DNA of 64,000 nt from positions 716,394 through 780,393 of the forward strand of contig VXAZ01003272.1 of NCBI GenBank assembly GCA_013399875.1, in the 5' to 3' direction. The position numbers and the translations under genes are program-made. The DNA comes from Gymnorhina tibicen. Its lineage: Eukaryota; Chordata; Aves; Passeriformes; Artamidae. Shown here in pieces: positions 50,301 through 60,720 of the stretch. Position 1 is the first letter of the stretch; every line of letters begins with the position of its first letter. The notes beneath the pieces are model-generated. The model saw nothing but the letters and a program-made list of their open reading frames with translations, made no database searches and was not told where the DNA came from.

Positions 50301-52261
50301 TCTCCTTGATGCAACTCAGCCACATGGAATAAAAGCGAGCATTCAGGAGCTTCTAATCTCATGTTAGAAATAAATCATATCTGCTCCAGAACTCCTGTCT
50401 GGAATTAGCTGGTTACACAAGGCATAACCTTGCTGATAACCAACAGCGTTATCAGGACTTATCTGAAGTTTACTCTGGCTTTCTTTCGGTTCTAGTACAT
50501 CAATAATTAGGGCTGTTCTGAACCATCTCATTGCAGCAGGATTTGGGTGCAGGGCAGTGTTTATAAAACAAACTTGTCCTTATGCAGAAGCCAGCATCCC
50601 ACAGAAACCCTGCCTGCTTTACTCAGGTGGTTCTAATCTGAAATAATTACTTGGATAAAGAGTTTCTGCCTGACACCTCTACCAGATTTCCCATGGGATC
50701 TTACATAACCTCTGTCCTTTATGAGACTATTGTAATATATAAGGAAAAGGTCATGGGATCCATCCACCCTATTTCTAAACTGCTCCAGTGGAAGTCCTCA
50801 TTTAGCACTGAAACAATAAACCCCACACAATACTTAGCAGTGTTACTCAGTCGTGATTCAACTAAAAGGCCATATATGAATGTGGAAAATAGAGAGTTTT
50901 CTGAGCATTCCAGAGAAACTTCCGTATGGCTGAAGCTCCAGTTTTCTCTAGGACACTGTTTCAGATGGTCACTGCAGGCAGTGCCTCAGGCACAGGCCAC
51001 TCGTCCCCTGTCCCTGCATCCTGAGCCCTGTTTCCCCCTGCCCCTCAGCTGAGGGCCAGCCTCAGTGGGGATGGAGCCCTTGCTTAGCTCCCTGGTATTG
51101 TGCTCTGCTTGTTCCCTTTCCCCTCTTGGCAGCGGTTACTGAAGGCCAGCTGGGAGGAAATTGGTATCAGCCTGAAATACCTTTAATTGCAATTAAGCCC
51201 AAGCTCAGCTCTCCTGAGGAAGCTTTTTCCCTATGCCTAATCCTTCAGTTTCTCCCTTCCACCTTTCTTTGGAGAAGGGATTTCCTGAGGAATACCCAAA
51301 GTTATGTCCTGTATGAGTACTGCCTCTCTTCAGTGCTGCTTCTGCTTCTCTGCTGCCTGCCACAGCTCCTCTGCTGCAAGTCATTTGTGGGGTTCTTGTG
51401 TTTCTGGAGATGTTAATATCAAGGTTTGTGCTGCTCAGGTCTGGCAGAAAGTGCTGCTGTGAGCAAAAGGGAGGAGTTCTTAGCTGTTAGATTCCCAGAA
51501 GAGCACTAGGTCTCTCTCTGCAAAGTGTAAACTGGTTCTCACCCAAAGGCCCTTGAGTCTTGTTTGTGGTGCTACAAGGAACACGAGCACTGTGACGTGG
51601 GGAGTTATTTGTGTCTCTGGGAGGAGCTGTGTGCCTCGTCCTGCTGAGGGGTCCCAGGTTTGTGCTGTGGTCACAATAGGAACTCCTGGGGACATTGGGG
51701 ATCAGGCCTCACGTTGTAGTGTCCCACCGTGGCAGGAAGAGGCTTGTACATGTGGTACATTATTATAAATAGCCTGGCTAATGAGGAGAGCTTGTGTACT
51801 TGGTCTAACACTATCATTTGTGTCCTGGGAGAAAGGTTAGAGCAAACAGAGGAGCTGCTGCAGGCAGAGCTGGGAGAAGCAGCTTTCAGAGGTGGTGAAG
51901 GAGGGAGCTGGGATGTTGTTTTCTTACCCCACTTCCATAAATCAGAGCTTTTGGTGAACACAACCTGAGGGGACCCTTCAATAAGCCTCTCCTGCAAGAC
52001 CCCACATTGAAGTCCTGCTTGCTGACCCAGGGCTGGAACTGTGATCTTGCAGAAACAGGCTCATGGCAAGCCCAGCTTTTAGCTCAGCTCGTGAAGGTGC
52101 TTAAATAAGCAGATTCGCAGCTCACATGTGCTTGTAACACTGTCATGGCTTTAGAGAGAGCTCTGTAAGTATCTGTCTGGGAGCACAAACCGGGCCTCAC
52201 CCGCTCAGCCTGCAATGCTGCAGGCAGACAGTGTTGATAAATGAGTCACCAGATGAGGTAC
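47311..52261. other. Intergenic DNA downstream of WSB1, no gene recognised
   Basis: Unique sequence with a short TATA/TGTG dinucleotide patch near 49.03 kb, an AG dinucleotide run near 50.22 kb and a GATA cluster at 50.43-50.46 kb. Frames of up to 133 codons match nothing I know. Confidence 0.5.
50434..50464. promoter_or_regulatory. Tight GATA-motif cluster
   Basis: TGATAA (50434-50439), TTATCA (50449-50454, the same motif inverted) and CTTATCT (50458-50464) fall within 31 bases. The surrounding 200 bases look like a possible conserved non-coding element, but conservation cannot be judged from one sequence. Confidence 0.35.
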
Positions 52262-53225
52262 CAGAAAACTTTTATACAAGTTTTTAATAAAAAATTCAAC
52301 AAAAATATATATAATCAGGCATCTTATGCAATGCATACATTCTATATATATCTGCAGGTACAGATAAATAACAGAAGGCAAAACCAAGTATTTTGCTTAT
52401 CTTTGGCCATTAACCAATAATCACCCCCAAAGAGATATTATAGGGTTAAAGGATAATAACCCGAGTCTGTAAATGTCTCTCATTACAGACACAGTATCAG
52501 GCAATAATACAGTAGTCAGATTTTCAGAAATGTAAGGAAATAGTTCTCTAACACTGCCCGACACTGAAAATTCACCTGGTTTGCTGCTATGGAGCATAAG
52601 GCCTTCAGCTGACTCAGGCACGGTCCTGGGTTACATTAGATACACTCCCCCCCTTATTAACATCCTTCCCTTCCCCACGCTGCTCTCTACAAAGCCACGC
52701 TGTACCTCCTCACAAATAAACTAGCACAAAGCCTGACCTGGGGGACAGCTTTCTGGACCCCAACCAACGTACAGAAGGAAGCTTAACTGCTCTGTAAGTC
52801 AATAGTTTTCCTACCTCGGTGTGCCAGAACAGCTGTCCTTCCACTTACAGCACAGATGCATCATGGCTCTACCAAAGCAATATATACATGAGACACATGA
52901 AAAAAAATCACACAAGCAATTTTTAAAGGTACATTGATAACATGTAGCAGCTTATGTCTATATATGTACATGTTTTCACAGTTATATTTCAGAAAACTGA
53001 ACACCAGGAATACTTCTACTGTGTTTTCTATAAATAGTAAAAAAAATTACCTGTCAGGCATTTTGATAAAATAGTATTTAGGTTACCACATTAAATAGCT
53101 CTTGAAAACCTGTAGAGTTTTAAGCTTAAAGGCTGTACAGTTTGAGGATTCTGTAAAGTGTTTGTAGCCAGTTTCAGCAGCTGGGCCACCTCCCAGCTGT
53201 TTGGGTTTTTTTCTTCTCAAAAAAC
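52262..53225 (-). other. WSB1: WSB1 3' untranslated region (inferred end)
   Basis: This is the sequence following the WSB1 stop codon on the minus strand. The only good polyadenylation hexamer I find is ATTAAA at 52283-52288 (minus strand); the canonical AATAAA is absent from the interval. Cleavage about 10-30 bases further on would end the transcript near 52255-52273, giving a UTR of about 0.96 kb. The sequence is AT-rich with A/T runs, as 3' UTRs often are. The exact end is inferred. Confidence 0.5.
52283..52288 (-). terminator. WSB1: Probable WSB1 polyadenylation signal ATTAAA
   Basis: ATTAAA is the commonest natural variant of AATAAA. It is the best hexamer within about 1 kb downstream of the WSB1 stop codon, and a T-rich stretch precedes it. 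A signal further downstream cannot be excluded. Confidence 0.45.
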
Positions 53226-53385
53226 TCAAATCTGGTAACAGAGGAACTCCACCACTTTGCACGGGATAGGCAAGTTCTTGACCTGGCTGGTGGGCATCAC
53301 CCTGCGGATTGCCATGCGACACAGGTGCTGCAGGCTGGACACCTGGCTGGGGGTTGCCCAGAAGTACACGCTGCCGTCCTGGGTC
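53226..53385 (-). CDS. WSB1: WSB1 exon 9 (last blade end and SOCS box)
   Basis: The acceptor is TTTTGTGCAG and the stop TGA is at 53226-53228. It encodes TQDGSVYFWATP, closing the propeller, then the SOCS box. SLQHLCRMAIR is the Elongin C-binding BC box and LPIPCKVVEFLCYQI carries the Cullin 5-box LPIP. These features identify the gene as WSB-type and indicate an intact E3-ligase docking end. Confidence 0.97.
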
Positions 53386-55970
53386 CTGCACAAAACCCCA
53401 CAAAACCCTCCAGGTTATTCCACTTGAACCAGCTCAGCCTGCCACCAACTCACGCACACGTGCCTAGGTAGGGGACTTGCTGGTGCTCAGTTCCGGCTGC
53501 CCCAGATGCTGATTTACTCCAGTTCCTATTTTAGGCTACAGCAGCACAATAAGCAACTTGTCTGTGCAACAGGAGCAGATCTCCCAGCAGCTACTGCTGT
53601 GCCGCCTGACACACAGCAACTGGCCTCAGCTATCTGAAGGGCTTCTTCCAATCCACGTTTTGGGTCTCTCACGTATTTATTTTTAAAGATAAGAAATGAG
53701 TTTATCAGCTGATTGATTTTACTGCTATTCCAGGCATGTTTAAACAAATAGTACCAGTCTGAAGCACCAGGCTGCAAGTCACAACTGAAGATTTTCAGAA
53801 CACTGAGCCATTGTTTTCAATCTTTTGTGTCACCTTAATATTTCAGAAAGGAAAAGAAGTCTGTACTTGCCCTGCAGCCAGAACACTGCCGTCGGTAGAG
53901 AAAGTACAGCAGAGCCCATTGTTCAGAGGTGCAACTTGTACAGGGTATTCTTCATCGATTCTCCAGAACCTGACCATTCTGAGGGGGAAGGACAACACGG
54001 GAAGTTACCAAAGCAGGGTTTTAATTCTGCTTGGTATTTTCTCTGTGCCGCAGAAGAAACCGGTCTGGAGCACAGCTCAAGAGCGCCCGGAGCCCGAGCT
54101 GACAGTGCCAAGAGGCTCCTGTCGCGGGGCAGGAACGCGGGGGCAGGAACGCGGGAGGGGTCCCACCCTGTGCCCACACTCACTTGTCGTCGGCCAGGCT
54201 GGCCACGTGCAGCCCGTCGTGGCTGAAGCACACGGAGCGCACCCAGCGGTCGTTGGCGCCGCCCGCGAAGATGGGCGTGGGCGGGGGGAACAGGTGCCTG
54301 CGGGGACACGGGGACGCGCTCGGTGACACGAGCACCGCGGCAGCGCCGCGCCCGGAGCCGCGGAGGGCCCCTCAGCCGGGGCAGCGGAGCTCGGGCGTAA
54401 CAAACAAACAGCGTTTAACCGGGGAACCACGGATTCGGGAGCGCAGACCGAACTGCTGGGCCTGCTGCGCTACTGAGCTCTCCAGCTCTGCTGAACAGCT
54501 TAGTACACGTTAAAATACCGGTGCTGTAAATTCTCTCTCAGAATCTCTCAGAGAGAGCAACCTCCAGCCTCTGCCACTTTAGCATTTCCACCAGCTACTG
54601 CTCTTTTCCAAGTCCAATTTACAGCTGTGTACACAAACCTGTTGAATTTCAGTTAGTCATCCCCGCTCTGGGAGAAAGTTTCCAGGTTTGACTGCTTCAC
54701 TTACCCAAATTCCCTAAGAATCACTCCAATATGTGGATCCCAGACATAGACTCGAGTATCATAAGATGCAGTAGCCAGTAATGCTCCATCAGGAGAGAAC
54801 TCACAAGCTACAACATCATTGTGATGTCCTTCAAGTTTCCGTAACATGGAGTATTTATCCATATCCCAGAGGAAAACCTGCAATTAAATGAGCTGATGTT
54901 ATAGCTCTGCTCAGAGAGGCAATGAAGCATTTAATTTGTTTTTTAAGTATAGCTAGTCTTATTTAGGATTATATTAAAATCAGGTATTATGAATTACTAC
55001 AATTAAGAAATATGCTCAGTGTCATACTCAGATTAAAATCAAGGTTTTTTTAAAAAATAATTAAAGCAGACATGCAAGTTCTAACTCAAATTTGTTAAAT
55101 GTTATTAACAAAATAAGCCAAAATATAAGATAAAGGCAACACAATTTAACCATGTATCTTACTGAAATTCATGTATTACGAAACTATTTTATTAAAATAT
55201 TCAGAAATAAATAGGGTTAAACTCTACAGTCCCCTCTTTTCAGTAACTACCAAAATTTTAAGAAATATACAGACAGAAAATGTAAGGTTAACATATTGTT
55301 ACTCCAGTGGCATCCCTTTGAGTTTAAGATCACTTGTTTACAATTGCTTGGATCACCAACGTCAGCCTAGGAAGAGAAACAGATACTGCAAGCAAAAAGA
55401 ATTTTCACAGCCAAAAGTTATGTCTTTGGCAAAACAACAGGGAAGTCTAACCACATTATTAGAAAGAATTTAGGCATTTAAAATCAAGTCAACAGTAACA
55501 AACATTATTATTACAATTTACCCAGCTAATTGCACAGTGTATTATAAGAATTGATAGAATATTACAGTATGCTGAGATTTTACATGCAGTTGTACATTAT
55601 ATATAATCAAAATAAGGACTGTGCAGAACTACTTAACAGGAACTATCTATGTACTGCAGCATGGTTTTATAGGAATATAAGTCTTTAGCAAAAGCTGTTA
55701 CATCCCTCAAAAAGCTCATTAGCGGCCTTGATTTTTCCCTCGACAGTTTTACTGCTCAGGCTAAATTCTGACATCTTGGATAAATTTACATTTGACCAAA
55801 ACAAACTCAGCCTTAGTGCCTCCCACACGGCCTAACTCTGAACCATTTTAACAATCAGTTATAAACACGTTCACTAATTTTTCCAAGGAGACCCCAACAT
55901 TCCATAAAACTGGAAACTAAGTTTGAGGAGTCAGCGTGTTTCACTGCTGTGAAAATTATTAAAAAAAAAA

Positions 55971-56032
<62 letters not shown>

Positions 56033-59000
56033 AAAAAAAGCAAGCAAGCAAGCAGACAGTGGACATGGAGCAGCACCTGCGTACGTACAGGACCCCTTGC
56101 AGCCGAGGGCAAGGTTACTTCGTCCTACGGTACAGACGGTACAGCTCGCCGGGCTGGCGGCCAGAGCTGCCACTCTCTGCCCGCCAACACCACTGTGCTC
56201 CTCAGAGTGGTGCCAGCTTAACTCAATCACACCAATATTGCTGCCACCACCTGTGACAGGGAAAGCAAGAAGCTTATGGAAAACGCACAGCCTCCAGACA
56301 GCAATGTACACATCCCCCTCTGCTCCACTACTGAGCCAAACCCCAGAGCTCGGCTGTTCTCACCGAGGTGGACAATGCGTCTGAGCACTCCCACAGAAGT
56401 GGTGTCCAGTGCCCCAACTGGGCCTTTCAAGTCTCGTTAAACTGCCTACAGAGCCCCTGGAACCAGGCTGAACTCCCCTTTCTGGTTTGCCCTAATTCCT
56501 CAGTGCCAGGAGTAGCTTATGGCATACATGCGTCACCTGCACTGCTTTCAGTTCTCTAGCAGGGCATTAGGATAGGATGGGAGCAAAAGCAGCGTGCTCC
56601 TCTTCCTGCTGCCTCTTAGGCACCACTGCCATTGGTACGGGAAAATAGGGAGAAACGTTTTTGGTCAGCAGGAGGTGCCCTGACTAGCTCAGACTTTGTA
56701 AAGTCTTTCTCACTGAGCACAAAATAGGAAGGACAAAATCAAAACCGAAGTAGTTTTATGCATTAATCTACGTATCTTTTAACACTGGCAGATTTAGTGG
56801 TCTTTGTTTTATGCCATGACCCTGTGCAGACCTATTTCTCAACACTTACAGCCTCGTCAACTAAAAGCAGTGCAAGTTCCATTCGCAAATCAGGGTCTCA
56901 ATGCACCATTTGCCAGTTTAATTTCATGCACTTTTACATCATCATCAAACATTAGAAGTTCATGACACCGAGCACAAGCTGAATGTTACTTAGATTTAAA
57001 ATGATTATGCACACAATTCAGGAGAATTAAGGAACAAGAAACTCTGACACATACTGCTTTACTAGCTCCAACAGAACAGAGGATGGAGGAGTCTGGAGAG
57101 AATGCACAGCCATACACCCAGTTCGGATGGCCTCTCAACACCTTCATCATGTTTCCTAAACAGAAAGACACGGCTGTAAGAATTCGTTAAATATCACGAA
57201 ATTCAGGTTGAAAAGCTTTTCCAAATTAGTTATTCCTTTGTGAAATTTTCTATTATTTTCCCAAACATCTTGCAGAGTCATGCTACACAGAAATAAAACC
57301 CCTGGGATGCAGCCTCTCATTCCTTGACCCTACTCAGAAAGGTCACTTCATGCATTCTTAGCTTAGCCCAATACCTGCTTCTGCCCCCAGAGTTCAGACA
57401 GATAAAGAATTCCAGGGGAGTGCAGAGTGAGTGACTAACAGAACATGCAGTTTTTAAGCAACCCTGACCAAACTGAGTCTAGAGCAATAAAAGAGGTGAG
57501 TATGTGGATACTTCTCTCAGGTATTAGGGCAGATAGAAGTCCAGACATGTACCATCATCTTTCAGGTCCCACACTCGCAAGGTTTTGTCTCTGGATGCAG
57601 ACACAAGAATCAGGCTGCCATCAGGGGCAAAGGTTAAATCTCTGACAACTTCTGTGTGGTCCATCAGGTTAAGGAGGAGTTTTCCTGTTACATGAGAACA
57701 CCACAACTTAACACGAAGGACTGTACTTAGATCAAATGCTTTATGGATACAAATATCGAATATAAAACCACAGCACGTAAAGACAACTTTCTTTGGAGAA
57801 ATGCTCCCTACAATGAGCAGCACATGGATCCTTTCACTCTCCTGTACTGAGAGGCAACTCCCTGAAAAGCTACAAAATCTATATACTAGAACCTCAGAAA
57901 TAAGGCAAGACTTGTCTTTTGATAGACATACCTGTTCTAAGCTTCAATTTACAAGAATAAATTACTCGATAATCCTTATTTTTTTAAATGAGTTCTCTCC
58001 AGCCTAGCAGCTGTGCTACCAGCAAAACTGAAAGTCCCTAAGTTCAGATTCAGTCTTTTTGAGTAATTTATTGTCTTTTTAAAAAAATAAAAGGTCCTCA
58101 TCTACATAAACCAGGAACTTCATGCTTTTAAAATATGGTAAAATAAGAAGTCTTTTGAGTAAACAGCTAATGTACATATTTAAGTATTTTGCACTCACAT
58201 CTCAAAGCATGAGCTGCCTCTCTTGTTCCTTTGGCAGTTTTTTGTTACTTTTGGTTGCAGGAGCTCCTGCTTTTTTAGTATTTTTTAACATGTATTCAAG
58301 ATTCAGTTCCCAGTTACCATTCCATAACCAGCTCCTGCTGTGTACTAACGATATCATTACTGCACAGAGTGTGAGTTGGCACTTCAGCACGACAAGGAGC
58401 ATTTGGACAGCGCTCTCAGGGACACGGCGCCAGTGCTGGGGTGTCCTGCGCCGGGCCAGCAGCTGGACTGGGCGGTCCCCACGTGTCCTCGCAGCTCAGG
58501 ATATCCCGGTGTGCTGCGAGCCCCTCTCCCACCCACCTGTGTAGACATCCCAGATCTTGATGCGGCCGTTGTTGAGGCCGGTGGCGAGCAGCAGCTGGTC
58601 CTGCCCGAACTTGAAGCGGTGCCACTCGATGTTGACGCAGCGGCTCTGCTTCTCGGGCACCGAGGAGCCGAAGGCCAGGCTCCACACGATGTCCCCGCAG
58701 TCGATGATGTGCTCGCAGGGCTTGTTCTTCTGCCCGCTCTCACTGCTCTGCCTCGGCAGCCTCGTGCTGATGGTGTTCGCGCCATTCTTTGTGCCGTGCA
58801 ACAGGCTGCAAAGCCAACAAAAAAGCACGAAAATGAGCGCAGGTTATCTTGAAAAACAAGCATTTCTTCAAGGTGTAATGAGATCTGGGAGTTGTCATAA
58901 TGCACATCTCTGAGGCGCAAAACGGCGCATTTTTACTTTAAAATTATAAAAGCAGCTTTTTCTTATAACTGTGAAAAGTCACCAGCACCTTCCAACACAA

Positions 59001-59902
59001 AATAATACTAATGTTCTGTATACATTTTTACCCCTGTAGAGAGCAAGACACTAACTTAACCTACTGCAAAACCCAACAGTTTTAAAGGAGTTACAGAAAA
59101 ATGAGCCACAAAAATTTCTAGGACTTTCTGCTAAATGAGTGAGAAGTTCCCTGCAATTCCCTTACGTGTGCTAAACCCTGGAAAGAGATATTGAGCGTCC
59201 AGCACATGGAAAACAATTAACCACTCCCAAAAGGGGGAAAAAATGGGTCAGAGAAATGTAACCAGCTACAGAACTGCAGTGGCCGGCTACCAGCTTCGCT
59301 AACATGCAACCTGCAAGTGCCAGTAAAATGTGTGTTTTGGAACTCTGCTTGCATTTTAGCAAGGATGATAAGGAAAGAGGTCTGCCTTTAAGTAAATTTT
59401 TAAAACATAAAGCCAAACAACGTTGTGATAAGAAATTTATTAAAGGGCCAGATCTGCCCACATCTCTAAATTCCCTCTTCATTCTAATTTCCTCTTATTT
59501 TAGAGCATCTGAATCGATTAACAAGTTACTCCTCCGTAGGCTTTGTGAGGTCGCAACAGTTGTTCCTCTTGCTGGCCACACAGGAAGAGACAAAACAGCT
59601 GTTATTTTAAGGAATTAGTTTTTCCCCAAGCCCAAAAGACAAATACGTGCGTTTTAATCGATTCGAAGCTATCTCCTGTTTTTAAACCCTCCTGTTTTTC
59701 AGGTGCACTGAAAGCCATAGCGGTTTGTCTTACAAGTTGTTGAGGCACTGTGCCCAGGGGACCAGCTTCACTATGCGATGTCCCTGTGACCACGCCAGGT
59801 ACGAGCCATCGGGAGCGAACGCGACCGTCCAGTTCTCCCGGCCGCACTTCTTGTCGAAGGGAGACGTGGGGGCCAGGAGCTCTCCTACCGTGCGCGACCG
59901 AG
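53226..59902 (-). CDS. WSB1: WSB1, WD repeat and SOCS box protein 1 (exons 2-9; exon 1 in gap)
   Basis: WSB1 is the substrate receptor of an Elongin B/C-Cullin 5 ubiquitin ligase. Reported substrates include type 2 deiodinase, HIPK2 and VHL, and the chick orthologue was first described as the Sonic hedgehog-responsive SWiP-1. Coding exons on the minus strand are 59734-59902, 58537-58805, 57553-57684, 57055-57155, 54705-54877, 54184-54297, 53871-53978 and 53226-53385. They join in frame to 407 residues plus stop, with one more residue split across the exon 1/2 junction. Human WSB1 has 421 residues, so about 13 N-terminal residues are missing. WD40 blades run from exon 2 to the start of exon 9, and the SOCS box is the last ~36 residues, with BC-box SLQHLCRMAIR and Cullin 5 box LPIP. 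All introns are GT-AG except the last, which is GC-AG. There is no frameshift or premature stop, so the gene looks intact. Exon 1 and the start codon probably lie in the 60248-60528 gap. Confidence 0.97.
53386..53870 (-). other. WSB1: WSB1 intron 8, GC-AG type
   Basis: The intron starts GCAAGT and ends TTTTGTGCAG on the minus strand. Its 485 bases contain nothing else recognised. It is the only non-GT donor in the gene. Confidence 0.93.
53871..53978 (-). CDS. WSB1: WSB1 exon 8 (seventh WD40 blade, first part)
   Basis: Acceptor CCCCTCAG, donor GCAGG/GCAAGT. It encodes MVRFWRIDEEYPVQVAPLNN and GLCCTFSTDGSVLAA, with Gly split to exon 9. The donor is GC rather than GT. The +3 to +6 bases AAGT and the last exon bases AGG fit the strong consensus that known GC-AG introns show, and no in-frame GT alternative is compatible with exon 9. 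Confidence 0.95.
53979..54183 (-). other. WSB1: WSB1 intron 7
   Basis: A short 205-base GT-AG intron with GC-rich sequence; frames through it are shadows. Confidence 0.95.
54184..54297 (-). CDS. WSB1: WSB1 exon 7 (sixth WD40 blade)
   Basis: Acceptor CCCCGCAG, donor AA/GTGAGT. It encodes HLFPPPTPIFAGGANDRWVR and SVCFSHDGLHVASLADD, with the following Lys split to exon 8. Codon third positions are strongly GC-biased here compared with exons 4-6, matching the local GC-rich intron sequence. Confidence 0.97.
54298..54704 (-). other. WSB1: WSB1 intron 6
   Basis: A 407-base GT-AG intron, GC-rich at its 3' (left) end, with a small CTCTCTCAGA repeat near 54.54 kb. No gene inside. Confidence 0.95.
54705..54877 (-). 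CDS. WSB1: WSB1 exon 6 (end of blade 4, fifth blade)
   Basis: Acceptor TTAATTGCAG, donor GG/GTAAGT. It encodes VFLWDMDKYSMLRKLEGHH, NDVVACEFSPDGALLATASY and DTRVYVWDPHIGVILREF. GH and WD landmarks are intact. The tail PHIGVILREF differs from the human PHNGDILMEF but is a surface strand end. Confidence 0.97.
54878..57054 (-). other. WSB1: WSB1 intron 5 (2.2 kb, contains poly-A tract)
   Basis: The largest complete intron of the gene. It holds a 58-base uninterrupted A run and a CpG-bearing stretch to its right (56.05-56.2 kb). No exon or RNA gene was recognised. Confidence 0.93.
55961..56052. repeat. Long poly-A tract plus (CAAG)n in WSB1 intron 5
   Basis: Uninterrupted A from 55973 to 56030, preceded by ten A and one T, followed by a second A run and three CAAG units. 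In the transcript it is a poly-U tract. It could be the tail of an old retroposed sequence on the plus strand, but the DNA to its left has no recognisable parent. Confidence 0.9.
57055..57155 (-). CDS. WSB1: WSB1 exon 5 (fourth WD40 blade, first part)
   Basis: Acceptor CTGTTTAG, donor GCA/GTATGT. It encodes NMMKVLRGHPNWVYGCAFSP and DSSILCSVGASKA, the GH-to-SKA part of a WD40 repeat whose closing FLW is at the start of exon 6. Confidence 0.97.
57156..57552 (-). other. WSB1: WSB1 intron 4
   Basis: A 397-base GT-AG intron with the donor GTACAT; nothing else recognised. Confidence 0.95.
57553..57684 (-). CDS. WSB1: WSB1 exon 4 (third WD40 blade)
   Basis: Acceptor TGTAACAG, donor G/GTACAT (a weaker GT donor). 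It encodes KLLLNLMDHTEVVRDLTFAP, then DGSLILVSASRDKTLRVWDL, a complete WD40 repeat with the DH, D-x-T-x-R-x-WD signature. Almost identical to mammalian WSB1. Confidence 0.97.
57685..58536 (-). other. WSB1: WSB1 intron 3
   Basis: An 852-base GT-AG intron, AT-rich in its middle with T and A runs near 58.07 kb; no other feature seen. Confidence 0.95.
58537..58805 (-). CDS. WSB1: WSB1 exon 3 (linker and second WD40 blade)
   Basis: Acceptor TTTGCAG, donor G/GTGGGT. It encodes LLHGTKN, a less conserved Ser-rich linker (NTISTRLPRQSSESG), the near-invariant EHIIDCGDIVWSLAFGSSV block and LLLATGLNNGRIKIWDVYT. This is the longest coding exon. Its linker is the most diverged part of the protein from human. 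Confidence 0.97.
58806..59733 (-). other. WSB1: WSB1 intron 2
   Basis: A 928-base GT-AG intron; a 104-codon plus-strand frame inside has no known counterpart and is a chance frame. Confidence 0.95.
59734..59902 (-). CDS. WSB1: WSB1 exon 2 (first WD40 blade)
   Basis: The acceptor is TCCCCCAG and the donor TT/GTAAGA. The exon begins with two bases completing a split codon from exon 1, then reads RSRTVGELLAP, FDKKCGRENWTVAFAPDGSY and LAWSQGHRIVKLVPW, the start of the WSB1 propeller. The last codon (TT) is completed by C from exon 3 to give the Phe seen in human at this place. Confidence 0.96.
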
Positions 59903-60720
59903 CTGGGGGACAGAGGAGATCCGCGTGAGAGGGAGATGGTGCAGCGCCTGACACGGGCTGCACGGGCACCCGCCGCGGCACGGCGATTAACGCGACCGGG
60001 AGGGGCCCCGGTGTGTAACCCAGCACGGTGAGCCCCTGCAGGGAAACACGCGGTGCCGAACGAACCGCTCCGCACGGGTGGGCGACACCGCACCCGGTAC
60101 GGGCGATGCCGCCGGGCCCGCGCCTGCCCAGGGCCGGGAGAGGCTCCGTGTGCCGGGATCCCGCCCGTTACCCGCGGGCAGCCCCGGGCGCGCCGCGCTA
60201 AGGGATGGGGTGAGCGCCCGCCCGCCCCCGCCCGAGCCCGGGCCGAGNNNNNNNNNNNNNNNNNNNNNNNNNNNNNNNNNNNNNNNNNNNNNNNNNNNNN
60301 NNNNNNNNNNNNNNNNNNNNNNNNNNNNNNNNNNNNNNNNNNNNNNNNNNNNNNNNNNNNNNNNNNNNNNNNNNNNNNNNNNNNNNNNNNNNNNNNNNNN
60401 NNNNNNNNNNNNNNNNNNNNNNNNNNNNNNNNNNNNNNNNNNNNNNNNNNNNNNNNNNNNNNNNNNNNNNNNNNNNNNNNNNNNNNNNNNNNNNNNNNNN
60501 NNNNNNNNNNNNNNNNNNNNNNNNNNNNCCACCCTACCCGCCCGGTCCTGCCCGCCCTGCCGGGCCCTGTCCGCCCGCAGCCGTTCGCGCCCCTGCCCCC
60601 GGTCCGCTGCCCGTGCCCTGCCGTGCCACTGTCCCGGCCCGGTTCGCAGCCTGACCCCCGTCAGCCCCGTCCTCCCGCCGTGCGCCTCCCTGGTTCAGGG
60701 GCTGGAGGAGTCCCCTACTC
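59903..60720. promoter_or_regulatory. WSB1: CpG island at WSB1 intron 1, exon 1 and promoter, mostly gap
   Basis: Sequence on both sides of the gap is extremely GC- and CpG-rich. WSB1 exon 2 begins at 59902 with a split codon, and I find no suitable exon 1 with a phase-matching donor in the visible 59903-60247 or 60529-60720 sequence. Exon 1, the start codon and the transcription start are therefore inferred to be inside the gap, with 59903-60247 the end of intron 1 and 60529-60720 the proximal promoter. Confidence 0.65.
60248..60528. other. Assembly gap (281 N)
   Basis: An uninterrupted N run within a CpG island. It probably hides WSB1 exon 1. Frames spanning it carry no information. Confidence 0.99.
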
